DNA from: Aptenodytes patagonicus
Lineage: Eukaryota > Chordata > Aves > Sphenisciformes > Spheniscidae
Length of the DNA stretch: 64,000 bases
Assembly: GCF_965638725.1 (NCBI RefSeq)
Contig: NC_134949.1
Location: forward strand, 41,010,151-41,074,150
Reading direction: 5' to 3'
Below the pieces are notes generated by a model. That model saw only the letters and a program-made list of their open reading frames with translations. It did not search any database and had not been told where the DNA came from. This document shows, piece by piece, positions 1-12,700 of this stretch. The position numbers and the translations under genes are program-made. Positions within the stretch are counted from its first letter, which is position 1. Every line of letters starts with the position of its first letter.

Positions 1-558
1 CTCACCTTCATCCACCGCTTCTATTGTCTACAGAACAGTAACAGTGACCTAAATTCTTTCTACAGTCACAATAAAAGCCTGAGATAACTCCATGACTTTG
101 GAGTTCATGGGATCAATAAAGTCTGATTTAACAGTCTCCAAATTTTGGAGCAGGGCAATACTGTTAGGTAACATCATACTATGTTCCTTCCCAAGAACTA
201 CTGGTTTGGTAATTTCTGTAGCAATAAGCATTTGAGTACCTGAGGCAATACATTACTCACAGGCCCTTCAATGCGTAAAAGTGTTCTACAGCTTACCAGA
301 AATCAGGAAGTAAAGCAATTCCCTGGGAATTAGTGGTCTAGGCTATTAGCTACACAAGCAAAGCAAAATAGGTAGCAAAAACCCCAAATATGTATCGAAA
401 TTTTACAATGGCGTCATCTCAAAACGGAAGTCTCTAGGAAAATTCCTTCAGCAAATAAAGGAAGGAACAGTTCTTCTGAAGTTGACACTATCAGAGTCAC
501 AGGCATTAGAAAGATGAAGGTACAAAGACAATTCCTGGGGTGGTAACCTGGAAGTTAC
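1..558 (-). other. ZFC3H1 intron 23 (partial)
   Basis: No ZFC3H1 exon is visible. The minus strand is open from 231 to 49 (60 codons from an ATG), with a coding-like composition that I do not recognise; it is treated under findings. Confidence 0.7.
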
Positions 559-750
559 CTGCAGCAGAACAAGAGCATTCTGATGTCTTCCTGTAAACAG
601 GCTTAAGTGAACCCTGTATAGGAGAGTCTCCAGCAGCTGAAAGGACACAAGATTTGCGTTTTCTTCTCCCCCTGTCACTTCCATTAGGAACTGCAGCATC
701 CTCCCACATACGTAGTCTTTTCCATCAAAGGAATTCTCCAAATTCAAAAA
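559..750 (-). CDS. ZFC3H1: ZFC3H1 coding exon 23 (last exon in the window)
   Basis: Residues about 1,445-1,508: FLNLENSFDGKDYVCGRMLQ, SFQLLETLLYRVHLSLFTGR, HQNALVLLQ. The acceptor is TCTCTCTAG|TTTTTG and the donor CTGCAG|GTAACT, phase 0. The next exon, which should begin with an NALK-like sequence, was not found in 1-558 and must lie off the left edge. Confidence 0.95.
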
Positions 751-3700
751 CTAGAGAGAAATAATTCATATTAATAATAATAATAATCAGAATACTAGTA
801 AAGCTTCTAGGTTAAAGTTCAAAATCACATGAATCACAAACTTCGGATAATGTCTTTCACCACCTTATGAACCATACTGCCCTCCCTCACACCAAATTTT
901 CACATTAAACCTCAAGAAATACTGTTTAAATATTAAAGATCAAATAGTCAAAGTTAAATTTTGCAAGCTTAAGTAACAAAAGTAAGAAATGTAACATCTT
1001 TATTTGAAATAACTTTTATTACCTGAGGAAAAGTGATGATTTCTACAAGTATCCTGCAAACAGAACTTTGAATTGCTTCATTTTCTGAGCAACTTTTGAG
1101 TTTTCAAAAAGCTATAGTATTTTTCGTTTCACACGTTCCCTGTCATATGTACTGGTTTTCTACAGTAGAAAATGCACACTTACATAAACATTAGACATAT
1201 ACTTTTTTGTTTTTTTACTTACTGTCCACCAGATTTGGTAAGAGGGAGCATATTCCACTGCTGTTTCACACATTTCCTGTATCTCCTCCTTGGTTCCTCT
1301 TTTTGAGAAGAGTTTGAGGTAATGACACCAAATTTCAGGATTTTCTTTGTTGTTCTCAAGGGCTCGAGCCAAAACATTTAAAGTAGAATCTAAACACTCA
1401 GACGATGAGCTGTAAAAATTAAATTAAAAAAGCACTCACAAACTGTTAGTATTATGACTTGCACAAGATCAAATATGGATGCTTATGGATGCACAAATAT
1501 GGAAAATGGATGCTTATAATTAGAATGGAAGTGACACACAGCCATCTTTTTTTTTTTAAATATGCTGTCCTTTACTATGAAAGTTTCAAAGTTTCAGTAA
1601 GTTTTCATCCTTCAAAAGTTATTATTAGGTGCAATTATCATAGTGCATGGAAAAGTAAGTTTTCTAGGAAGAGTGTCAATTCAAATAAGAGTCCAATTTA
1701 ATTGAAAATGGGTAAGATTCATCTGTAAGCAGAAGTCTCATGCTGCAATCATATAAAGGCATTTACATCATACAGACTTAAAAATTTCAGTAGAAATTTC
1801 AAAGGCTTAGTAAAGTAAGTTAGAATATTTGTTACATATTTGATTTACTTTCTACAGTCATAAAATATAAGCCTTTATTTCAGGTTTCTATGCATGTCAT
1901 GCAGGTTTTCTCTGCCTCTAAGACATTAAAAAAGGAGATTTTACTTTTTGAGATAACTATGATGAGATGATACCAGCGAAGTAATACAAGATTAGTTCAA
2001 ATAACTGATGAGATTGTAAACCACAGAGCTGAGCTTTAATTCATGAACAAGCTTCCACAAAACCACAGAAAGCTTCTGAGGTCACATTTATTCTGAAAAC
2101 ATTTTTAGAAATTACTTTGCATAGACATTTATGAGAGGAAAAAAACCACATGTCCCAAAATAAAACACAGTTAACCATGTATAAGTCTGAAGCCTTCCCA
2201 AGCCCTTCTATCACCACTGCCACCTACTAAACTACTCACTTTCTTCAGAGTACTGAGGTAGGGGTGGGAGAGGGGGTGGCTGTTTTAAGAAAAGGATGCA
2301 TTGTCTTCCATTAGGTTTTCTCCCTTCTTTTCTTGGCCTTTTTCCAAGTATGCTTATATTTAGAGAGTGTGTTCTTCTCACCCTGCCACTTGCTGGTAGT
2401 ATTTTCTTTGAGTACTGGCCTTTCCAGTTCTATCCCTTCTAGTGCTCAGGCAGCTATTGATACAGCTAAACTGATCTTTTGCTACATTTGCCATTACCCA
2501 CAGTTTACACAAGGCTTTTAAGAGAGCTGCTCCCCTCCACTCCCCCCTTCCTCTCTGCTGCAGCTGCTTAAGCCAGTACCTCACTATTAAAATAGAAGTC
2601 AATCTCTAGAATGAAACCATCACAACAGAATTCCCACTGAAATTATCTGATTGCCAGTAAAAATATGGCACCCTGCAGAACTATTTAAAGAAACAGAAAC
2701 TAGAGAAACTTAGAAATCCAAAGTTTAAAAAAAAAAAAAAATCACAAAATAAGAAACTGAGTGCTCAACTGGACCATTTCTAGAGGGATAAAACCATACA
2801 GCAGAACTGTTCTTGTAAGAAAGCTTTCTGATGAAAGTCACTTCAAAAGTTATTCCAACCATTCACTCTGTAGAGAAGAAACTGATCTGAGTTTATTGGT
2901 CCACTACTTTATCACTGGAAGTACAACATTCCACTGTAATCTTGCGAATACATTAGGTTGTGCACTTTTCAAACACAAACGATTACTTCTCCCACACTAC
3001 TTTCCATCAACTTCCGTTCTGAATCAGAACCTACCTAAAGATAAACCGCCAGTGTAATTTATTACTCACATACTATACTGCATACAGTAGGAAATCTAAT
3101 CTATATTTTAACCTATTTTTAAATAATAATTTGTGGCATTGTTGAAAAAAGTTCTTTAACATCAGAAAGGAAACTTGATTATAGCAGCATGGGTAAAGCA
3201 TAAAATCAAATCTAAAATGTAACAGACTTACCCTTCATTTTGATTCAAGTATTTGTATGCAAGTTTAATCCAAAGCTGTACATCACAGGGGTTTTCTTGG
3301 ACGCTTGCCTCCAAGTTGGAAATGTCATCAGTCTCACTTGTAAAATACCGGACATCATCTGGAGTCACCACGGCATCAAGAGCTGGAACTCTTTTTTTAT
3401 GTTCTGTGGGATGGGCTGCAAATAAAAAAAAAAAGTTTCTTTTCAAAACAGAAGTGACCTGTAAGATTAGAACTCACACAAGGGGTGTGTAGTCTGTTTC
3501 AAACACAAAGGCAAGAAATAAATAGCAGTAAAAGAGGCTGCTTTGATCAACAGACACTAATTAAGGCAGTTCATTAGGCAGCATTAGGAAACAGACACAT
3601 CTGACAAAGAAAAGTTTATCTCAATTTTGAGTCTCTAAAAATCCTTTTTACAGGATTTGCTAACAAATCCTAAAGCTCCCACTTGCATGAGTCACATGTG

Positions 3701-6700
3701 AAAGAAACACTGTTGGGTTATTGATGCTCTAGCAAGCTTCTAAGTCTCAAATGCCGTTTAACAGCAGCTTTTTTTAACTCCTGACCTCAACACCAAATAC
3801 TAGTTCTGTACAAATGTAAGATAACTGAACACATGAAGTTTTAGCACTTGTAGTTCTGGGAGGGAAAAATAAAAATTAAAAAAAAAAATCCTAATGGTCT
3901 ATGGGCAAAGCTGAAACATTCTAGGGAAATAGTTCCTTATGCTCCTTTTAAGAACAGGTAAATAGAAATTCCACCTTAACTTCCACTCACACATTATACT
4001 AGTTGTTTTTTTTTCTTAAATACAGCAAATTCAGGTCAAACTTTACCCAAAAATTTATGCAAAATAAAGTTTGCATGCAGGAAATATGAAGTCAAGAGAG
4101 CTACTAAAAGCATTGCTTTTCTTAAGAACCACTTTAAAAATTAGGTGTTGGGAAGAGGCTGGTAGGTATTTTCCCCCGGTACTCTTTTTTAATGGATGCC
4201 ACACATCCAGATTACCATATTTAATAGGTCCAACGAACTGTTCCTCTTCACTGCTGCTACTATCTAACAGAGGTTTTCTCCAGTACTTTGGTCTCCATTT
4301 CCTTTTATCTTTCCATGTTGTAAATGGAGGTGCTGTAAAGAAGCAAAGTAGTAGAAATGCTTTTACTTTTCTGTATTCAAGATTAAAACATCTTTCCTAA
4401 TAAAGATTTTAGATAAAAACATTCTGTGAATGCAACACAAGTGTATAAGTTTCAACACTACTTAAAAATCTATTGTTCTCAAGTGCATAAATCACTTTTC
4501 CAAATTGGACTCCAGAAGTATTATATTATTGCCTTAAAACAAACTCTGCTGCCTTTAATTTACCATAAGCACAATTTATAATACTGAGATAAATAGACTA
4601 AGCAACAAAAAAAATATTCTTGGTTTACAAAATCATCAAGGTACTTACATAATTTAAAAAAAGCTTATATTGTATTTAATCTACCAAGTTACTTACTGTG
4701 ACTTTTACTCTCATTGACATTGCTGGCCAGAAGAACAGCCATCTGATCCACTGACATACGGTCTCTGTTTATACCAAAAAGTTTTTCAACATATTTTTCT
4801 GGAACAAGAATATTTGTATCTTAAGTAAACACATAAGTGAAAATGGATAGGTAACTTAACAGCAATTTAGCACAACCTATGCTGAATTCATGAAATACGA
4901 CCGCTTCAAGAGTTATGGTAATTTAACATAATAGAACAAAAAAATGAAAAACTGAAAAAGTTCTGTTTGGCAACTTGCCTATAAGGCAACAGCGTTGTTA
5001 TAAAATTCCAGCTCCACTGAAACAGACCAGTCCAGTAGTTACAAAAAGAAGTGAGGAAGGGGAGAGGGAAAGATTCCATGCCCATTGCTCCCCAATCCCC
5101 TGAATCCCAGCAATACTTTTTTTTTTTTTTTTTTTTGAGTGAAATGTTCCACAGATCAATGATTTTTTTTTTTCTTTCTGTAAAGACACCAAGGTAACTA
5201 TGCACTACAAAGGACTGAATTGGACAACTGCAGAAACCTATTTTTTCATATAGCTGTATCTCATACATTGCTTTACATCAAAGTGCTTGCACCCAGAGCT
5301 TTTAATGAAAGCCATTCCCTTCAGAAATGAATCTTTGTATACAAAAGTGAACAAAAGACTCTTAAAAACCTGTGGCAGTGCCGATTTCCTCATCAGTGCT
5401 TTTTTCTGAACAGCCAATCAGTTCTAAATTATAAGACAGAATATCCTGAAACAGCTGCTTACGGCTAAGAGTGCAATCTTTCATGTGCTGCCTAAAACAA
5501 AAAAATAAGCAATTAATATCTTTATCACAGCAACAATTTAATTAGGCTTGTAACTAGGAAGTTGGGTTTAGTACATGCTAGGGTAAGGTATAAAGAAAAT
5601 GATACCCGCAGAAAACACTATAGCCTGCTTTGAAGTTTCTGTTAAATACGTCCATCTTCTCTAAACTTAAGCCTGCATCAGTAACTTAATCCTAGTCTTC
5701 ATTATTTCACTATAGCCTTACTCTTCAAAATAAGCCTCTACACACTCGCTTCGCACTAACACAAAAACATAGTATTCAGAACTTTCCAGTTCAAACAAGG
5801 TAGTTACAAGAATTAGATATCACTTTGTATTTAAAAGATTCAAACTATGGTTTGATGGTAACAGCTAAAAGCTGATCCAAAAAACTGTCTGCCGTCGAAA
5901 AGGGCAAAAAGAGAGAGCTGAAGTCCACTCCTATCATATTTTTCCACCAGTTAGAAGTTTCCAAATTGAGTTTATTCCTGACCAATGCATAGCCATTTGC
6001 TCTTGTACCAGCTTTTTAAATATACTGTGCAACATTGTTTAACAAACTATTTTTAATATAGTTTAACACCAGGCTTCAAAGAAACAAACTTAGCCAGTAT
6101 TTTCCCAGAAAATTAGAATTCTACTACTACAACAGTATTTTTTTTTTTTTTCTTTTTTACATAAACACATAATACTTGGTATATGCTTTATTTTGGTTAG
6201 CAGCATGATACATCTCTAGTATGCTTAACAGTGTCAACCACTACCTGAGGTTCCATGACGGTCTGAAGTTATGCTGAAGCTATAAAGCAAGAGGAGTCCC
6301 GTCTGAATTACAAGGCAACCAGAAGGTGAAACATTCTCTAACAGTCCATACTGCTTTTCTAAACTTACATCTAAAGAGCCTCCTTTCTTCATGGCTTAGA
6401 TGAAAGGGGGTTTTTTCCTGCCAACCAAGTATCTGCAATAGGGTATTGAAAATAACTTTCTTTTCTAGAACTTGTGCATAGGATTGTAAATCCAGACCTT
6501 TTAAAGACATGAAAAACATGCCTATTTTGGTCTTTGAGTCAGACATCTAGAAGAAAGATTTAGTTCAAATGAACAGAATTAAAAAGAACTCACCACTGAC
6601 AGTCATCGTCATTACACGTGCCTGTTAAATCAAAACGGCAGAAACACTGTTTTGGCTCAATCATATTGCTATACGTTACTGAACTGAGGTACAGTTTTTC

Positions 6701-9700
6701 CTTGGTTCGAAAATATGGACTAAACCTAAAATGAAACAGTGAATTATTGTGACAAAGCTTACAAGGTAAGACATCAGTTTTACTAAACAAAGCATTTAAA
6801 GAAAATCAGTTTTTCTGTATTAAATCTCATTATTTCCAAAACCCTACTAATAACCAAAAGCATCACTGACCTATGAGTTAAGAGAAAGGTGAAAACAGTG
6901 GGAGAGCAAGGGAACAAAACAGTACTTCTTGATCTAAACAGATTCTGCTCTAGCATTCTCTTCTCCCTTACGTGCAGAACTTCATTCATATAAAAACAGA
7001 AAGTGTAGTAATCAACCAGTAGGGAAAGCAAACTACTGAAATTGAATTTTAGTTTAGTTCTAGAAAAACTGCACTCAAGCTCTAGTCAGCATAAGATCAA
7101 TGTCAAATGGAAGTACAAAGAGAACCGTTACAGATTAATCTGAAAAAAGTGAAAAAATCCACATCAGGTTTTAGAACATTTAAAAAAAAAGTCTGAGCTG
7201 AGCAGACTAATGCTTCTTTTGAATCTTTAGCTAAAGTTAGACAATGTCAATTTTGGTATTTCTAGCTCCTTAAGGAATTGAAGCCATAACCTACAAGAAG
7301 TTAAAATGAATACTCCTTTATGATGCATCCTCCATCTTTTGCTGCTTTAAGAATACAGAAATAAAAAACCTGAAGCACATGGTAGGATTCAACTGCTCCA
7401 GTTTAAATTCCAGACTTTTGTTTTCTAAAAGTTAATGTGTAGGAACAAAGCTCTCTTTAGTCAAAAGACAGATATGTCAAATTGATTACACTTGCAGGTG
7501 CCTACTTTAAGTCAAGATGAATCACTGTGGTCATGCCTCTTTCCACTGAGCAGGAATCCAAAAATAGGTGATTGGCTCAATCTTGACTCAGACAATGCAA
7601 ATCCTAGCCAAGTTTAAAGGCTGCATAATTGAAATATGCTTGTTAAATTTCTTCCTGGATTTTACATTGCTTCATATTGGATATAAAAATCCTGTCTTCA
7701 AATGCTTAACTATTATTTTTTAATTTAGTTATACCAAACAACAATCCAGTTGCAGGGAACAGTACGCAATACAATGTAAAAGCAGCATACTGCACAAAAG
7801 CAACAGACTCCTGCATAGCAGAAAAAGTAACTAAAATCATTAGGTTCCCTAAACTAGACAAAATTGTTTCAGGATAGCCAAGCTTCTCACTGCAACTTGT
7901 CTTTCTGTACCTGCCTGGGTATCAAGGAAGAGCAGTGAAGAATACTTGAACAGGAACACATATACACAGAAGTCAAACAGCTGTTACAGTCTTCATACCT
8001 GTAGGATTTAAATACTAGAAGAGGACTATGATACGGTCCAAATGGAAATGGTTTCACTTCCGTTTGTTTATTTTGCGATGTAACAAAATCCATGTCCACT
8101 GAAATTTCCTAAGAAACAGATAAACAGATATATAGCAATTGCAATACCACCTAATAAAGACAACCTTCATATTTAGTCTTAAAGCATTTACCTGACCACA
8201 CAACAAATCTTCCTTAGGTACTATTAAGGCAGTACCTTTCACTAGCAGCTCTTTCAAGCTGTCAGCTTTAGCATAAAGTTTTTTCAGTTCATCAACATTC
8301 AACCCAAGGAACAGCTCAGGCTCCTCTGATGCCTTTTTAGAAACTTTGTTTACAGTTTCTTGTTTTGGAGTGTCCATGTGTTTAAGATTCGGTTTAGTGA
8401 AAGAATTAGATTCTCTGAAAGATCTCCTTCGTTCTCGGTTTGAATTAGACAGAACTTCATCATCAAAGTAGTTTTCTTCACTGTCCAAAGACAATTTATC
8501 CTGTGTAAGATCATGAAGTGATGGCTGAGGTAATGCAAACTCAGATTCTTCTTCTGCATGAGGTGCAATATTTGCTTGTTCCTTGGTTTGAAGCGCACGG
8601 GCCTCTTTCAATTTCTGAATCTTCAGAGCATATTCATACTCTAGTTGCTGTAGTCGTTTTTTCTCTAGTGCAATCAATTCTGCTGAATGCTTTTTTGGAC
8701 TTGATGCAGGGGTGTTCTCCAATTTCAACATTTTGCTTGGCTGAAACGAAAACAATTCCCTTAATTTCATTTTCACCTTTACTGATCTATTGACAAGATG
8801 TAAATGAAACATGGGCAAGATATTTAATTCAGAGTTTACAAAAACATATTTTAAACTCTTGCCAGAAAATTTCAACAAACAGCAGGAAAACCACAAAAGA
8901 GTTTGCCACAATTCAACTGACATGTTTTTGCAGGTTTTTCAATAAAAATTACCCTACATCATGTACAGGGCTTCAACGGAAGTTCTGGATGCATTTAAAA
9001 GGTGAGCTATAAAACAAGTATACACAGGGGAGGGGGCGGTGGGGAGGAGGTGGACGGACACGACACACACAAAAAAAAAAGCTTACGAAAATATTTTAGC
9101 CCCGTTTTTCTCTATTTTGGTTTTCAAAAACAACAAGATCAGATCCCCACTTCGGCATCTTTGCTAGATAGTTTTAACAAGATCGCTGATGTCTACAGAC
9201 AGTAAAATATTTCCTTCTTTCCTTCACAGGCATATAGCTCCTCTTATTATTTATCCGTTAGTGACATTCCCCTGGCACAGAAATGCAGACTTTGAACAGT
9301 TTTCTTTTTTAAATGCTTAATGCTTTTTCTGTTGAATTCTCAAAAACATAGGAAACCAATAGGAAGACTCTACAGTGCTTTTGAAATGTTTTCCTATTTT
9401 CCTGAAATCCCATTTGAACTAAGTTTCCTAATCAAACTTGCTACTGCTTTTCAAGTACAGCATGGTTTAAAAGTATGCAACAGACTTACTCCAAGATGAT
9501 CTTGCTCCAGTTTTCGTTTCCCAATTTCCTTACTTGCTACTGCTTTTGCTCGAGCAAGTTCTTCCCCATATTTTAATGCCAGAGCTTTTTTTACTGTAAC
9601 TCGTTGTTGAACTTTATGAATCTAAAAAAAAAAATACTACAGTAAGATGCAAATTTTCAGATATAACCACATAATAAAATATAATCAGAAAAGACATGGG

Positions 9701-12700
9701 AATTAATTAATGATTATTTCCAAGAAAGCCTACTGTCTCCAAAAATCAGGCTTCCTATTTCAAGATTTCCAGCTCTAGGAAACAGAAATATTTCAAAATT
9801 AAAGTTACTTGTTCCTGAAGCTTCTTGAGAAACATCTTATTAGCATTCAAGATCTTCTCTGTTGCTTGTAGCTGTTCAGCCAGTTTATTAATCTTATTTT
9901 CAGCAATTCGAACATTCTCTCTCTTCTTAGCCTCTTGTTGCAATAAATGTTTCAAGACAGATTCATCCTTCATCAACAGAAGTCTAAAAGTAGAAAAGCC
10001 ACGTAACAATTTTTTCCAAAGGGAAGTTTCTCAGAGCTATCACTGCTCCTCTGAAACCCTAGTTATTTAAGAACCCAACTTTTTTTCACTGATCAAACAA
10101 CATTCTAAGTTTCTCCAGGTAGTCTTAACATCCATGAGACATTAAGATATTGGTAGTACATACAACAGATTTCAGTATCCCAAGTTCACCATGTCAGTAT
10201 AAAGCAGATGAAAACATTCTAGTTATGAGGACAGGGCAAGGTAAGCAAGCGGTGCATCTTTAATACTGTCCTTAATGTTAAGACATCCAAAACACACACG
10301 TTCTTGCTTTCTGTTAAGTAACAGCCCAATTCTTCCTTAGGGCACATACACGCATTAGCAGATGTACAAGCCGTAGCATTATGGCACAATAGCAGAGTAA
10401 TTAAATATAAAAAGCTATGCATTAAAGGAAGTAAGATAAAGACTTAGATAGATAAATATGAATAAAGGCAGGGCAGAAGAACATCCTTCAATTTATGCCT
10501 GACCAGGAACCAGTTTGTTCACAAGACCACACAGAAATAATCAAGTGGCAACGGAAGCAGAGAGGAAGGATGCAAAGCACTTATTTTCCACAGTAACTTG
10601 GAAGAAGGGTGAGAAACATGGAAGAGGCATGCTAAAAGAGAAAAGGCGTACAGGAAAAGCTTCAAACAGCATACCTATTCTGCAGAAAGACTCATTCATT
10701 TATATATATCAGGCATATTCTATTGAAACATGCTACCCTCAAAGTGTACTGAGTAGTGAAAAGCACACTCATTTTTTCATATTTCAGAGTTATTAGGTGG
10801 CACAGATGATGTTCTAGTCACTGAACGTAAACACAGCTGAAAACAGTTAGCATGACAAATTATACTTAAAAGTTACCAAACACCACACTGGCACTGCAAC
10901 ACAATTCCTTTTGTACAGCAATAGAATTCAAGACTGAATAGTTCAAGACAACGGAAAACCAATCATTTGCTGTACTTTAAATACTACACATTCAAAAAGA
11001 TTATTTACAATTTTCATCCTGCTAAGCAAACAAGGTAGGACTTATGACAGCAAAATATGTACCTGTTCTTCTTAAGCTTTGCTTCTGCTTCTGTGACTTG
11101 TTTTGTCACTACTGCTATTCTCCCAATTCCATCAACTTCACCATCAGAATTCGCAGGGGATGAATTGTTCCTCAGTGGATCAGACTTAATTAAGCGTTGC
11201 TTCTCACGACTAAAATCGAGATGTTAAAAGCAAATATGTTCAGCAGCTTCAACATTCATTCGGTGTGTACTCCAAACAGTTTTAAATTTTTTTAAAAAGT
11301 AGCAGGACAAGATTTCAAGTTAAAAGTGAAAGAACTTTCCGCAACTGCAATCAACTACTGTAAGTCAGTTCAAATCCAAGGACTTTCTTTAGACTCCTAT
11401 GTTGTCTTCCTAAAAATTGAGTGGGGGAAAAGCCTGAAGGTAATGGCAAGGTTTTCAAACTCAGAATTTTCCTTCCAGTTACAAAAATAGACTAGTAAAG
11501 GACTACAAAGAATATACATTTTACATTAACAATTAAACTTAGTTGTACCTGGCAATCTCTTCTTTTAAGAGTCTGTATTCTATCTTCTTATCTTCTGGTA
11601 GAGCCTCTGGAGTTCTCATTGGATCATTTTCTTTTTCTGATTTTGGAGGGGCTTTGATTTTTGAGGCCTGTTACAACAAGTCACTAGTCAATACTACTCA
11701 TACCAGTTTAAAATACAGCTATTAACTGCTATTTTTAAGAGGCATTTCAGCACAAACTTAATGCTGTTCAAGGCTAGTAAGATCTTTTAAGCCAATTTTT
11801 TTTGCTAGTAATTAAAGATGCATTGAATTTTAATTGAAAAAATGAAGCCAAAATATATTACAAATTCTATCTTCAGGATGCCATCTTAACCAAAAGATCA
11901 TTTTAATTAGCTTGTGCGATCCAAATTACAATGTAATGGTCCAGACAGGAGTAATGTACTTACTCTTGCCCACTTCTGATACAATCCAATATTTCTTGAT
12001 CAAATTCAAAAGTTTAAATTCCATATACAAAGCAAAATCATTACAAAATAAACCTATTAAATGCTGATAGTGTTTACCTCAACATTTCTCCTTGCTTCTT
12101 TTATCATAGATTCTAGTCCTCCAAATACACTGTTAGTTGAGTTAGATGGCTCTCCATCAGACTCGCTATCATCTGAGTCATTTAATGTAACCACAACAGA
12201 CTTGTGTTTTGGAAGCTGTGGGGAGAATGAAAAAAAGTTTTATAGCAAGAAGAAAAAGTCAGAGACAGATACAACTGAGCACATATTTACTAGAAGAGAA
12301 AAAGGAGCTTAACTCCTTTTGTTACCATGGCACACCAATTCCACATTGTAAGAAAAAAAACGTGTTTGTGCATCTCCACTACAAGATAGAGATACTGTAC
12401 CCATTCTTGATACTGTAACATGAAAGGTACTCCAACATTTTCAACCTATTCCCAAGTAAGTGCAGCATACTTACGTCTCCATGGTCATAGCATACAAATC
12501 TCAAACCTTTGATTCCTGTACTTCATTAATTATTTCAATTGTACTGAAAATTATCATCTGCCATTTGCAAGCAATTTTAAGTAACTGAGAGGTAACAATC
12601 AATCAAGTCTGCATTAGAAATGCTGTGGCAGACATACCAGAACTCCCTCATCTTTCTGCCACACAGTTGTGATACCTCTTGTCCCATAGCTATACTTAGC

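Larger units (their letters stand above)
3416..6593 (-). other. ZFC3H1 introns 17 to 20
   Basis: Introns 3,416-4,215, 4,333-4,696, 4,799-5,369 and 5,492-6,593. They are AT-rich with poly-T stretches (5,117-5,136, about 6,138-6,160). No repeat family or RNA gene is recognised. Confidence 0.7.
9984..12077 (-). other. ZFC3H1 introns 10 to 12
   Basis: Introns 9,984-11,062, 11,210-11,548 and 11,668-12,077. AT-rich; no mobile element or non-coding RNA recognised. Confidence 0.65.
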
